This document shows positions 1-8,514 of a DNA stretch of 38,948 nt, piece by piece. Position 1 is the stretch's first letter, and each line of letters starts with the position of its first letter. Under the pieces are notes generated by a model. The model did not search any database. It saw only the letters and a list, made by a program, of their open reading frames with translations, and was not told where the DNA came from. Both the position numbers and the translations under genes were made by a program. Origin of the DNA: Shewanella chilikensis (GTDB taxonomy: Bacteria > Pseudomonadota > Gammaproteobacteria > Enterobacterales > Shewanellaceae); assembly GCF_002836945.1 (NCBI RefSeq), contig NZ_NIJM01000041.1, forward strand, positions 1 through 38,948. The letters run 5' to 3'.

Positions 1-136
1 GATTGCGATTTACTTCCCGGCTGATTGTGCTGTGACTGACTTTCAGACGTTTTCCTATCTCCCGATAACTGAAACCCTCGCGTAAATAGGCCTCAATCTG
101 GTATCGTTGTCCCTCGATCAACTGCTTGTAATTCAT
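1..136 (-). CDS. IS30-family transposase, N-terminal 45 residues only
   Basis: Reading the minus strand from the ATG at 136-134 gives a protein starting MNYKQLIEGQRYQIEAYLRE and continuing with GFSYREIGKRLKVSHSTISR. This is the helix-turn-helix segment at the N-terminus of IS30-family (HTH_38) transposases, which bind the IS ends. The DDE catalytic domain lies beyond the left edge of the window. The frame is open up to the edge, so nothing seen here shows it to be broken. Confidence 0.85.
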   Translation of the reverse strand, partial: MNYKQLIEGQRYQIEAYLREGFSYREIGKRLKVSHSTISREVNRN

Positions 137-242
137 GGTAACTACTCATGTTTGTTTGGCGACTACAGAGTATCACCAACAGGCAGTTGATCTCTCCTCA
201 CCGTTTAACCATGAGTGGTGCACTTATTATCTGAATTCGGGC
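1..242 (-). mobile_element. Right-hand end of an IS30-family insertion sequence (partial)
   Basis: The transposase start lies at 136 and is followed outward by about 100 bases of non-coding sequence. The terminal inverted repeat is probably the stretch around 210-242 (GTGGTGCACTTATTATCTG). The rest of the element is outside the window, so the second inverted repeat and the target duplication cannot be checked and the outer boundary is an estimate. Confidence 0.55.
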
Positions 243-300
243 TTTCCATATTTGAGAAATGGAATGAAATATATAGAAAAATATTTTAACAAAATTCAAA

Positions 301-324
301 AGGCAGAAGCTTAAGCCCCTGCCT
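301..324 (-). terminator. Probable terminator of the protease/chaperone operon
   Basis: AGGCAG at 301-306 pairs with CTGCCT at 319-324 around an inner GCTTAAGC self-complement, with a 2-base mismatch on each side. On the minus strand the hairpin is followed by TTTTGAATTTTG. It lies 62 bases past the stop of the small secreted protein at 386. Confidence 0.5.
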
Positions 325-385
325 ATTCCTCTTATCAATCCCTTTAAATATACTATCAATAAAGAGAGGCTCATACTCAACTTAA

Positions 386-832
386 TCACCAAGCTTGATA
401 GAAGTCCTGTGCCAGATCCAATTCTGCTCTGAGGACCTGTGGATTCTGTTTTATTGAACCCAAAACCTTTAACAAATCGCTTCCATCCGGTGCAGATAAC
501 AGAAGGAGGTTATTATCACTTCGCCAATCCAAACGCAAATTATGCTGTTGAGAAAATTCGGTAGCCGAGACGCCTTCTGCCAATTTTATAATGAATTTCC
601 CTGTTGGAATCGCAATAACACCACCAGCAGAATCAACCAAAGGTTGCCCCTTTGATAAAGTCTCTGCCTTTACAACTCTATCATTAATTTTTACCAATAG
701 GGTATCCATATCATAAACTTCGGGAGCGACTTTATCCAATAAAGAATCATCTTTCAAAAAAGCTTTAGCCTGCACTGTCATAGACATAGCAGAAATAAGT
801 AACGAAACAACTATCACTGTGATATTTTTCAT
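386..832 (-). CDS. Secreted protein resembling the external chaperone (ORF2) of an ASP-type S8 protease
   Basis: The protein has 148 residues. It begins with a Sec signal peptide (MKNITVIVVSLLISAMSMTV; cleavage likely after VQA or AKA, about residues 22-24). The mature part has a segment DTLLVKINDRVVKAETLSKG, and its C-terminal part (IIKLAEGV...EFSQQHNL) resembles a subtilase propeptide (I9) fold. It starts 12 bases after the stop of the S8 protease. In Aeromonas sobria the related protease ASP lacks its own propeptide, and the gene directly downstream (ORF2) encodes a secreted chaperone needed for its maturation. Same position, size, signal peptide and partner type suggest the same role here. 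The function is inferred from context and resemblance; an inhibitor role is the main alternative. Confidence 0.7.
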   Translation of the reverse strand: MKNITVIVVSLLISAMSMTVQAKAFLKDDSLLDKVAPEVYDMDTLLVKINDRVVKAETLSKGQPLVDSAGGVIAIPTGKFIIKLAEGVSATEFSQQHNLRLDWRSDNNLLLLSAPDGSDLLKVLGSIKQNPQVLRAELDLAQDFYQAW

Positions 833-844
833 ATTCCCCCCTTA

Positions 845-2956
845 TTAAGAAGCGCTTACGGCTTGGTGACCGTGAATACGTAAAGACCAGGATTTGAGTA
901 CTCCATTAGCCTCATTTTCCAATAGTTTTTCTTCTAAATTTACCGTTCCTTCTCGGTAAATGTATCCCTGTTCGCCACTATTTACATCGATAACCTTTAA
1001 AGTCCAATTTCCTCTGGCATTTTCACCATAAAAAGCATTGGATAACATGGGAGTATTTGTGTATCCGGAGTTTCGAATAGGAACAAATCCATTGTAAGGC
1101 GTCATAAGAACGCTGCGAGTACCAGAAGGCGAAATTAACTCAACAGCCAGATCAGCCAAACGCTTATGCTCTGCTGTAAGATTAATTTGTACGCCTTCAA
1201 TAATCCAATCTGAATCGAACCTCTGTACATCACTGACGCCTTCCAGGGAGGCGTCCGGTATTGCCGCATTCAATTCGGTACGAGACAAGCTATCGCTTAT
1301 CCGATATTCGCCTAAATTCGCTTTATAATTTCTAGCCATGGCAACCGCTTTGCTGACATCAATGCGCCCGAAACCATAAAAATCATGGAATTTAAACCCG
1401 GCAGCATTGGTAAACCAAGCAGGCACGGCTTCATAAAGCTGACTAGCGTCCGTATTTAATGGAACTCTGATGGGCTGAATATTGACATCTACCTGCTTGG
1501 ACGTCATGGCTAGAATATGCCGGATATCACGCCAGGAGAGTGATGGATTGACGCTCATTATCATGGCAATCGCACCACTGACATTCGGGGCCGCCGCCGA
1601 AGTGCCATTCATATTGGAGACATAGTCACACTCAAGATTGAGCGGATGCTGGCCCCCATTAAAAGGGGTTCTGGGGCGCTCTTGGGTAACCGAACTGCCT
1701 TTGTCACAACCAGCTCTGTCCGTTGTCACAATTGCAGGGTTATAAGTACCAAACTCCCCGCCGGGAGCGTTAACAAAAACATTGGCCCCCACAGATGAAT
1801 AACTGCTGCGTTTACCATTTGCACTTCCTGCGCTGACCACAAGGTTATAGAGGTTGGTATTATTTGGAGACATGTTGGCATTGTGATAGGGTAATCCTTT
1901 ATTGGCCGGCCTATTTTCATCTCTGGCTGTATAGAAGTCTTTTGGTAATAAATATCTAGGTTGCCCTGTAGCGTTATAACCCAAAAAATTATAATTATAT
2001 CCATTACCGGCAGACTTAACGAAAACACTGCCCTTGCCATTAAAACTCTTGGTTGTCACCTGCTGATAAACTTCAAACTCATTTTCTCTCATTAGGCCTG
2101 GAATCACAGGTTGGTTTCCATAACTTTGGTTAAACACCCTGGCTCGGTCGCTATAAGCACTGGCGCCATGGGATTTGGCGAAATTTTCAAAGGTTTGTAC
2201 ATTGCGGATTTCGCGGCTAGGATCTCTATCCAGGAAGTTAAAACCGATAAGCTTAGCTTCAGGTGCAACTCCCCGACCACCTATGCCATTCCACCCGGCA
2301 GCGGCTATGATTCCTGCAACCGAAGTCCCATGTGACGCACTGTTGGAAAATGGTGTCGGGTCAACTGTACCTGTGATTAGATTATAGGATCCGCCCGCAA
2401 TCACATTGGCACTGAGATCCGGATGGCTGATCTCCAGACCATCATCTACCACAGCGACAATGACGCCTTTGCCGGTAGCACCTGAAGCTATGGCATCATT
2501 GACGTTGATATCTTCACCGAGCACACCACGGTTTCTGGCAAAGGCATTTTGGCCGGTATTTTTCAAATGCCACTGATGCTGATACAGAGGGTCACCTCCC
2601 TTTATTCTCAAGGTTAATGCAGAAATAGATTCACTCTTACCGTCACTGACTTTGAAACGCACGACTTCTGTGCCTTCCAACGCATCTGTCTGGTAACTGA
2701 AACTCCCCTTGGCCGCATCATTGATGGTCAAAGTCCCTAGCTTGACTTCATTGGGATCAACCAGTGAAAAGGTGATCCCTCCTTCGGCATCTTTTCCTTC
2801 CAGTTGTCCATTGAGACGTACTGATTGACGAACGTCATAGGTTACATCCCGGCTTTCCGGAGGAGTATTTACCGGCTCAGGTGCCTTCTTGCTGTCACTG
2901 CCACAGCCCGCCAATAAGGCTGCAGCTATACTCAGTGAAATAACCGACTTATGCAT
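845..2956 (-). CDS. S8 family serine protease, kexin-like with P-domain, lipoprotein (ASP-like)
   Basis: The protein has 703 residues. A lipoprotein signal ends in the lipobox LAGC with Cys18, and Gly19 does not suggest inner-membrane retention, so outer-membrane anchoring is likely. Residues about 30-120 look like a cadherin-type beta domain. The peptidase S8 domain then follows, with catalytic Asp171 (VVDDG), His209 (SHGTS) and Ser453 (NGTSAAAP). The C-terminal 140 residues form a P-domain ending in SWSLRIHGH. The segment QHQWHLKNTGQNAF and the overall pattern recall the Aeromonas sobria protease ASP, a kexin-like subtilase. There is no I9 propeptide in the chain, which fits the need for the separate chaperone encoded immediately downstream. 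A good ribosome site (AAAGGAAAAG) precedes the ATG. Confidence 0.9.
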   Translation of the reverse strand: MHKSVISLSIAAALLAGCGSDSKKAPEPVNTPPESRDVTYDVRQSVRLNGQLEGKDAEGGITFSLVDPNEVKLGTLTINDAAKGSFSYQTDALEGTEVVRFKVSDGKSESISALTLRIKGGDPLYQHQWHLKNTGQNAFARNRGVLGEDINVNDAIASGATGKGVIVAVVDDGLEISHPDLSANVIAGGSYNLITGTVDPTPFSNSASHGTSVAGIIAAAGWNGIGGRGVAPEAKLIGFNFLDRDPSREIRNVQTFENFAKSHGASAYSDRARVFNQSYGNQPVIPGLMRENEFEVYQQVTTKSFNGKGSVFVKSAGNGYNYNFLGYNATGQPRYLLPKDFYTARDENRPANKGLPYHNANMSPNNTNLYNLVVSAGSANGKRSSYSSVGANVFVNAPGGEFGTYNPAIVTTDRAGCDKGSSVTQERPRTPFNGGQHPLNLECDYVSNMNGTSAAAPNVSGAIAMIMSVNPSLSWRDIRHILAMTSKQVDVNIQPIRVPLNTDASQLYEAVPAWFTNAAGFKFHDFYGFGRIDVSKAVAMARNYKANLGEYRISDSLSRTELNAAIPDASLEGVSDVQRFDSDWIIEGVQINLTAEHKRLADLAVELISPSGTRSVLMTPYNGFVPIRNSGYTNTPMLSNAFYGENARGNWTLKVIDVNSGEQGYIYREGTVNLEEKLLENEANGVLKSWSLRIHGHQAVSAS

Positions 2957-3418
2957 GCTTCTTTTCCTTTTGATAATAAAACGTCATATCGCCGAAAACT
3001 GGTTTTCGGAAACAGCTAGTTAATAGGTATGACGTACTTTTTTATTGTTATAGTTTGGCCAAAATCAAGCCTTAACATATGTATCATATGTATCAACTAA
3101 TTCAATAATAGAAAAACAACAAGCAGAAAAAATCCGACTTACGATACAAAATACGTTATTTTAAGTATTTTATAAAAACTAAAAAAAGAAATGGTAAACC
3201 TATAAATATAAAAACAATTTCCTATATAAACCAAATCGCAAATGTAATAAAAACAGCATGCCGTTTAAACAATTGGTTACAAATTGCCGGCTGGATTTTA
3301 TTTTTAAAAGCCTGTTATTAACAGAAAGACATCATTTTATAAGAGAAGTTTTTCAAACACGGGGGTATTTGGAAGGTTATTCTATAGTCACCGTATAGAT
3401 GACTATAAAACAAGAAAA
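2957..3418. other. 462-bp AT-rich intergenic region upstream of the S8 lipoprotein protease
   Basis: No gene was found here. It should hold the minus-strand protease promoter. It contains nested inverted repeats (2981-3035), a duplicated CATATGTAT (3076-3084 and 3085-3093), and an 8-base inverted repeat TATAGTCA/TGACTATA (3383-3407) just past the maiA stop that might act as a weak transcript end. Confidence 0.6.
2981..3035. promoter_or_regulatory. Nested inverted repeats upstream of the S8 protease
   Basis: The outer arms are ACGTCATA (2981-2988) and TATGACGT (3028-3035). Inside lie CCGAAAAC (2992-2999) and GTTTTCGG (3002-3009), separated by two bases. They sit 25-79 bases upstream of the protease ATG on the minus strand. 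This could be an operator or a 5' leader hairpin; no known factor is recognised. Confidence 0.35.
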
Positions 3419-4081
3419 CTACTGAGCATCCGCTTGATTTTCAGGTGCGGCATCAATAAAGGCTGGCAACGTCAAGCACTCATCATTAATACGGCAAATA
3501 TTGGGATAAGGAGACAAGTCGATATTAAAACGTTTGGCATTATAAACCTGGGGAACCAGACAGATATCCACCAGGCTGACCTGGTCGCCAAAACAATACT
3601 TGCCCGAGTACTGCTGCAACTGCTGCTCCAATGCGCCAAAGCCCTGTTCGACCCAGTGGCGATACCAATCATTCTTGGCCGCATCATCCAACTTGAGCGT
3701 CCCGGTCAGATACTGCAACACCCGCAAGTTGTTCAAAGGATGGATCTCACAGGCAATTCCCATTGCCATGGCCCTGACCAGCGCCCGCTGTTCAATATCA
3801 CCCGGCAACAGTGCCTCACCGCCAAAGGCTTCATCCAGATATTCAATGATCGCCAGCGATTGGGACAACACCAACTCGGCTCGCTCGTCGGTGTCATCCG
3901 TCACCACCAAAGCCGGTACCAACTCCTGCGGGTTTAGCGCCTTGAAAGCGGCCTGATGCTGCTCGCCGCCATTGCGCACCAAATGAACCGAAAGCTGCTC
4001 GGCGCAAAGTCCCTTGAGGTTGAGCGCAATCCGCACCCGATAAGCAGCGCTGGAGCGCCAGTAACCATATAATTTCAACAT
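3419..4081 (-). CDS. maiA: Maleylacetoacetate isomerase (zeta-class glutathione transferase)
   Basis: The protein has 220 residues, the usual family length. It converts maleylacetoacetate to fumarylacetoacetate with glutathione, the step before FahA in homogentisate breakdown. The N-terminal thioredoxin-fold half begins MLKLYGYWRSSAAYRVRIAL and contains the glutathione-site region ELVPALV and SLAIIEYL; a helical C-terminal half follows. The usual zeta-class motif SSCxxRVRIAL reads SSAAYRVR here, so the motif serines are kept but the cysteine is alanine. GGGAG lies 9 bases before the ATG. It is downstream of fahA, with a hairpin between the two genes. Confidence 0.93.
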   Translation of the reverse strand: MLKLYGYWRSSAAYRVRIALNLKGLCAEQLSVHLVRNGGEQHQAAFKALNPQELVPALVVTDDTDERAELVLSQSLAIIEYLDEAFGGEALLPGDIEQRALVRAMAMGIACEIHPLNNLRVLQYLTGTLKLDDAAKNDWYRHWVEQGFGALEQQLQQYSGKYCFGDQVSLVDICLVPQVYNAKRFNIDLSPYPNICRINDECLTLPAFIDAAPENQADAQ

Positions 4082-4198
4082 TAAGTTGTTCTCCCAAAGC
4101 TCGCTAGCCTTAGATTGCGACTCCGCCCTGGTGACGCTGTATCCAAAGGTCTTAACGCTGACGCATTCGAAGGAAACACCAAGCCGGTATTAAAACCA

Positions 4199-4220
4199 AC
4201 GGGGCTTCAAAGAGCCCCGT
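4199..4220 (-). terminator. Hairpin between fahA and maiA
   Basis: ACGGGGCT (4199-4206) pairs perfectly with AGCCCCGT (4213-4220) around a 6-base loop. On the minus strand it is followed by TGGTTTTAA, a modest U-tract, 18 bases past the fahA stop. It could terminate fahA transcripts or only reduce read-through into maiA. Confidence 0.55.
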
Positions 4221-4237
4221 TTTGTTATCGAGTCATT

Positions 4238-5227
4238 TTACTCGGCGATATACTCAACTACCTGCTGATCTATCGTGCCGAAGATGCTATGCCCGGCATC
4301 ATCCAGCATTTCGATTCTGACCCTGTCTCCAAAGCCCATAAATGGCGTGACGGCCTTGCCCTCGGCAATCACTTCCAGCATGCGCTTTTCGGCCAAACAG
4401 CTGGAACCTGCGCTTCTGTCATAGTTGGAAATGGTGCCCGAGCCTATGATGGCACCGGCACCCAAGGGGCGGGTCTTGGTGACATGGGCGATCAGCTCGG
4501 CAAAGTTAAAGGTCATATCCACCCCGGCATTGGGCTTGCCGAACAGCTCGTTGTTCAGATGGGTGATCAGCGGCAGATGAACCCGGGTATCCTGCCATTT
4601 ATCCCCCAGCTCATCCGGTGTGATTGCCACCGGTGAGAAACTGCTGGAAGGTTTGGACTGGAAGAAGCCAAAGCCCTTGGCCAACTCGGCCGGGATCAAG
4701 TTACGCAGCGACACATCATTAACCAGCATCAACAGCTTGATGTGAGAGGCGGCGTTTTCAGCACTCACGCCCATGGGTACATCATCTGTGACCACGGCAA
4801 TTTCCGACTCGAAATCTATGCCCCAATCTTCGCTTGCCAGCGGGATATCGGCTCTGGGAGCGATAAAGCTGTCTGAACCGCCCTGATACACCAGGGGATC
4901 TGTCCAGAAAGACTCCGGCATTTCGGCACCGCGGGCTTTGCGTACCAGCTCAACATGATTGACATAGGCGCTGCCGTCGGCCCACTGATAAGCGCGGGGA
5001 AAAGGTGACAGACAACGACTCTCGTCGAAGTCCTGAGTATTGTCCAACATGCCGGCATTCAGGGCATCGGAAAGCTCTCTGAGCTGAGGTTCCAGCAGTG
5101 ACCAACTGTCGAGCAATTGCTGCATGGTCTGGGCTATGGCGGGGACAGCCACTGTCTTCTTCAAATCTCGGCTGACCAACATGAGTTGACCATCGCGGCG
5201 TCCATTGTCATATGTCGCTAATTTCAT
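4238..5227 (-). CDS. fahA: Fumarylacetoacetate hydrolase family protein
   Basis: The protein has 329 residues. It belongs to the FAH family and is expected to cleave fumarylacetoacetate to fumarate and acetoacetate, the final step of tyrosine/homogentisate degradation. Family features include DWGIDFESEIAVVTDDVPMG (metal-binding acidic residues), LMLVNDVSLRNL, and the C-terminal GSGTISN and EVIAEGKAVTPFMGFGDRVR. The start is supported by AAGGAG seven bases upstream of the ATG. maiA follows on the same strand and tyrR precedes, so the role is well supported by context. A weak TyrR-like site lies about 155 bases upstream. Confidence 0.93.
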   Translation of the reverse strand: MKLATYDNGRRDGQLMLVSRDLKKTVAVPAIAQTMQQLLDSWSLLEPQLRELSDALNAGMLDNTQDFDESRCLSPFPRAYQWADGSAYVNHVELVRKARGAEMPESFWTDPLVYQGGSDSFIAPRADIPLASEDWGIDFESEIAVVTDDVPMGVSAENAASHIKLLMLVNDVSLRNLIPAELAKGFGFFQSKPSSSFSPVAITPDELGDKWQDTRVHLPLITHLNNELFGKPNAGVDMTFNFAELIAHVTKTRPLGAGAIIGSGTISNYDRSAGSSCLAEKRMLEVIAEGKAVTPFMGFGDRVRIEMLDDAGHSIFGTIDQQVVEYIAE

Positions 5228-5381
5228 ACCTGCTCCTTCCTGTCTCTGCCCGGATTAATGGTTTTCATCAGGCTATGTGCCCGGCTCAATCCGTTTCTGT
5301 TATCCCGCCAGTAATACCTCATGCCGCGGGCAATGAAAACTCTGTGACTCACTTCACGTTTAACCGCTTTGAGAACCGGTT

Positions 5382-5399
5382 TGTAAACTTTCACTGACG
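5382..5399. promoter_or_regulatory. Weak candidate TyrR box upstream of fahA
   Basis: TGTAAA-CTTTCA-CTGACG matches the TyrR consensus TGTAAA-N6-TTTACA at 9 of 12 positions and, read on the minus strand, keeps the G-N14-C pair. It lies about 155 bases upstream of fahA. The match is weak and was found by eye. Confidence 0.3.
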
Positions 5400-5488
5400 C
5401 TTGCCAACCGCAAGCGCCGGTAAAGGCTTTGCGGTCAAAGATAGCCTAAATTTCAGCCATTCCGGCGGCAAATCCGCTTTACAGGGCT

Positions 5489-7036
5489 TCAGCGCTTCTT
5501 GCTGATCTCATATTCCCTGAGTTTATTGGCAATGGCGGTGTGGGATACCCCCAACTTTTTCGCCAACTGGCGGGTACTGGGGTACGCCGGGTAGAGCCGC
5601 CTCAGCAAACCGGCTTCGAACTGTTTCATGGCCTGATCCAAGGTGCCTTCAAACTCCTTGTCGAAATAGCCAAAACCTTCGGCATAAGAAGGCAGTTTCA
5701 ACTGTTCTATGGTCAATTCGGCCGAACCGTCCCACATGGATACCGCTCTGAATACAGCGTTTTTCAGTTGCCGCACGTTTCCCGGCCAGGCATAGGTCAA
5801 CAGATGATCGCGACAGGACGCCGAGATCCGCCGCACCGGGCTGGAAAGCTGCTGGCTGTAGTGTTCAAGGAACATCTCCGTCAGCGGGATAATATCGACC
5901 CTGCGTTCACGCAGCGCCGGCATATGGAAACTCAGTACATGAATTCGGTAGTAGAGATCTTCACGGAACTCACCGGTCTGACACAACTCCGCCAAATTCT
6001 TCTGGGTCGAGCAGATGATACGGACATCGGCGCGCACCTCTACATCGCCGCCGATACGGCGGAAACTGCCATCCTGCAGCAAGCGCAACAATTTGACCTG
6101 AGCGGCCTTGGACATCTCGGCAATTTCATCGAGGAAGACGGTGCCACCCTTGGCTTCTTCGAAGAAACCCCGCTTAACCACTTCCCCCTTACTGACATAA
6201 CCAAACAGCTCCTCTTCTGCGGCACTGTCGGGCATGGCGGCGCAGTTGATGGCAATAAAGGGTTTCTCCCGCCGCATGCTGGCATCGTGACAAGCCCTGG
6301 CCATCAGCTCTTTGCCTGTGCCGGTTTCCCCGGTGATCAGCAAAGGCGCATCCAACTGTGCCATGCGCTTGGCCTGCTTGAGTACCTCTTTCATCTTATC
6401 GCTGACAGCCAGCACGGAATCAAAGCCGCTGCTCTGGCTCTGCAGCGCGTTGAACTGTTTGCCCACCCGCGCCGGCGACTTAAGCGCCACCACGGCGCCG
6501 GCGAGAATGCTCTTATCGTTTTCATCCGGCAGATAGATGGGTAGCATCTCGGCCAGATATTCATTGCTGCCAATAGAGACCCGAGTGGCCTGCGCCAACA
6601 CCTTGGGCTCACTGAGCCAGCGACCAAAATTGAAGCCTTGCACCCAGTGATTGAGGGATTCCTCTATCACTTCATGTTCGGCCATATCCAGAATAAGCAA
6701 GGCCGACTCGTTGACGATACGAATTCGCCCCTTTCCGTCGAGAGAGAACACGGCATCCGGCAGGGTTTTCAATAGGGTTTTGAGGGCGTAATGCTCCTGC
6801 TCCGAGGGCATAAAAGAAACGGTTCTGACGTCGTGCACCCCTTCCACCTTACGGATTTGGGGCATCAACTCACTCAAGGTCTCAAAACCGACCTCGGCAA
6901 ACTGCAAATATAAGAATCCCTTGTTACTGGCATCAATAGCGATAAGGTTAATCCCGTATCGCTCCAGCACCATTAAAATATCCTTGGCTAAACCAACGCG
7001 ATCCTGACAACTAACTTCCAAGCGCATAACTGTCAT
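5489..7036 (-). CDS. tyrR: TyrR, transcriptional regulator of aromatic amino acid genes
   Basis: The protein has 515 residues, the usual TyrR length. The layout is an N-terminal ACT domain (about 1-70), a PAS domain (about 78-190), an AAA+ domain with Walker A GETGTGKE and Walker B GGTVFLDE, and a C-terminal Fis-type helix-turn-helix (TRQLAKKLGVSHTAIANKLR). The GAFTGA loop of sigma54 activators is absent: the sequence after ELFG reads YVSKGE. This is typical of TyrR, which works with sigma70 RNA polymerase. It senses aromatic amino acids and ATP. Its position between fahA and phhB, with TyrR-like boxes nearby, supports local control of Phe/Tyr breakdown. Confidence 0.95.
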   Translation of the reverse strand: MTVMRLEVSCQDRVGLAKDILMVLERYGINLIAIDASNKGFLYLQFAEVGFETLSELMPQIRKVEGVHDVRTVSFMPSEQEHYALKTLLKTLPDAVFSLDGKGRIRIVNESALLILDMAEHEVIEESLNHWVQGFNFGRWLSEPKVLAQATRVSIGSNEYLAEMLPIYLPDENDKSILAGAVVALKSPARVGKQFNALQSQSSGFDSVLAVSDKMKEVLKQAKRMAQLDAPLLITGETGTGKELMARACHDASMRREKPFIAINCAAMPDSAAEEELFGYVSKGEVVKRGFFEEAKGGTVFLDEIAEMSKAAQVKLLRLLQDGSFRRIGGDVEVRADVRIICSTQKNLAELCQTGEFREDLYYRIHVLSFHMPALRERRVDIIPLTEMFLEHYSQQLSSPVRRISASCRDHLLTYAWPGNVRQLKNAVFRAVSMWDGSAELTIEQLKLPSYAEGFGYFDKEFEGTLDQAMKQFEAGLLRRLYPAYPSTRQLAKKLGVSHTAIANKLREYEISKKR

Positions 7037-7136
7037 TCCCTTTTATAATTCAGATTCTTTGGGATTATCGCCTGCTTTGAGAGGTCGGCAGGCGATGTAA
7101 AAATGCGCCCTATACGTTAGAAGGTTCTGACACAAG

Positions 7137-7154
7137 TGGCAAGCTCGCTTTACA
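7137..7154. promoter_or_regulatory. Candidate TyrR box upstream of tyrR
   Basis: On the minus strand the sequence is TGTAAA-GCGAGC-TTGCCA, 10 of 12 consensus positions with the invariant G and C 14 bases apart. It lies about 100 bases upstream of the tyrR ATG. Autoregulation is known for E. coli tyrR; here it is inferred. Confidence 0.4.
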
Positions 7155-7225
7155 GCGTATTTGTAACAAAGGGAGAGGGTTCAGTGTGAAGACATAATCA
7201 ACACACTGAATATATTAGGAAAAGA

Positions 7226-7564
7226 TTAATCCAGCAACTGGTCTGTCTTGGCAGCCATGATAAAGTCGTTACGGTGCAGCCCCTTAATGGAGTGCGACCA
7301 CCAGGTCACAGTCACCTTGCCCCATTCGGTGAGGATCCCCGGGTGGTGAAACTCTTCTTCAGCCAAGTCCGCCAGCTTATTGCTAAAAGCCATTGCCTGC
7401 CGGAAATTTTTAAACTTGTAAACCCGCTCCAGCTGCATGATGCCATCGCGCACCTGTACGCCCCAATCCGGGATCATCCGAATAAGCTCGGCAAGCTCGG
7501 CATCTGTCACCTTGGGAGCATCGGCGCGGCATGCTTCGCACTTCATATTGGCCAGTTCAGTCAT
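7226..7564 (-). CDS. phhB: 4a-hydroxytetrahydrobiopterin (pterin-4a-carbinolamine) dehydratase
   Basis: The protein has 112 residues starting [10 protein letters not shown]. The start at 7564 is chosen because AAGGAG lies five bases upstream; the frame extends 12 codons further without such a site. It dehydrates 4a-hydroxytetrahydropterin so that the cofactor of phenylalanine hydroxylase can be recycled. The family signature is present as [20 protein letters not shown] followed by [12 protein letters not shown], including the active-site histidines. It lies 54 bases downstream of phhA on the same strand, so the two are almost certainly co-transcribed. Confidence 0.95.
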   Translation of the reverse strand: MTELANMKCEACRADAPKVTDAELAELIRMIPDWGVQVRDGIMQLERVYKFKNFRQAMAFSNKLADLAEEEFHHPGILTEWGKVTVTWWSHSIKGLHRNDFIMAAKTDQLLD

Positions 7565-7618
7565 AACATCTCCTTGAAAGTGGCCTGCACTCTTGCACAC
7601 AGGCCATTACCGCCAGTA

Positions 7619-8410
7619 TCAGCTGGCTTTGGGTTGAAATTTGGGGGTAAAGAGTCCCAGTCGTTTGGCTTGGGTAACCGCCTTCATAATGTCCATGCGG
7701 GCGATTTCATCGAGAAAATCAATATGCTCTATCTCGTAATAGATGGGCTGCATAATGTCTATCCGATAGGGAGTGCGCAACACATCCAGCAGCTCAAAGG
7801 GTCTGCGCTCCGGCGTGTCGCTGAAGGCATACAGTGTCTCGCCGGGCGAACTCAAAATACCGCCACCGTAAATTCTCAGGCCGTCGGTCTGGGTACGCAA
7901 CAAACCAAACTCCACGGTAAACCAGTAGAGACGCGCCAAAAAGACTCTGTCTTCCTTGCTGGCATCAAGCCCCAACTGACCATAAATATGGGAAAAATGA
8001 GCAAAAGCCGGGTTGGTCAACAAAGGACAATGACCGAAAATCTCATGAAAGATATCCGGCTCCTGCAGATAATCAAACTCCTCCCTGCTGCGGATAAAAG
8101 TCGCCACCGGAAACTCCTTATTCGCCAGGAGTTCAAAGAAGCGCCCGAATGAGATAAGCGCCGGCACCGCTGCCGTCTTCCAGCCAGTGGTATCCTGCAA
8201 CACGGCATCCAGCTCGCCCAGTTGCGGGATCCTGTCTTTAGGCAAGTCCAACGCCTTGAGCCCCTGCATGTATTCATCACAGGCACGGCCAGGCAAGTTG
8301 TGTTCCTGACGGGCATACAGCTCCTGCCAGATGGCGTGCTCGTCCTGCGGGTAATCTATTCGGCCATCACTGCCCGGGTGACGGGCCACATATTGAGTTG
8401 CTTTACTCAT
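7619..8410 (-). CDS. phhA: Phenylalanine-4-hydroxylase
   Basis: The protein has 263 residues, typical of the monomeric bacterial enzyme. It hydroxylates phenylalanine to tyrosine using tetrahydropterin, O2 and non-haem iron. The iron ligands appear as His122 and His127 (FHEIFGHCP) and Glu167 (TVEFG). The segments PDIFHEIFGHCPLL and YWFTVEFGL are family hallmarks. The ribosome site is weak (GAG before the ATG). It forms an operon with phhB and is divergent from galU across 280 bases. A strong TyrR box lies about 105 bases upstream, suggesting TyrR control. Confidence 0.96.
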   Translation of the reverse strand: MSKATQYVARHPGSDGRIDYPQDEHAIWQELYARQEHNLPGRACDEYMQGLKALDLPKDRIPQLGELDAVLQDTTGWKTAAVPALISFGRFFELLANKEFPVATFIRSREEFDYLQEPDIFHEIFGHCPLLTNPAFAHFSHIYGQLGLDASKEDRVFLARLYWFTVEFGLLRTQTDGLRIYGGGILSSPGETLYAFSDTPERRPFELLDVLRTPYRIDIMQPIYYEIEHIDFLDEIARMDIMKAVTQAKRLGLFTPKFQPKAS

Positions 8411-8514
8411 AGTCCATACTCACTGCCTGAATCGTTTCTGATTTCATGTTCACTCAAGGCCGCACTTTTGTTAACCAGCTCACACTTTATTTCCGGAGGC
8501 GAGCGAAGAAGATT

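Noticed and set aside
198..392. A 64-residue hydrophobic minus-strand frame downstream of the small secreted protein
   Set aside because: It runs through the probable terminator and into the IS30 end, has no ribosome site of its own and resembles no family.
3264..3281. TTTAAA-CAATTG-GTTACA resembling a TyrR box upstream of the S8 protease
   Set aside because: It lacks the G-N14-C pair required for TyrR binding and lies about 310 bases from the protease start.
3383..3407. TATAGTCA/TGACTATA inverted repeat after maiA as a terminator
   Set aside because: The stem is short and AT-rich, and no T-run follows, so it is only mentioned in the intergenic description.
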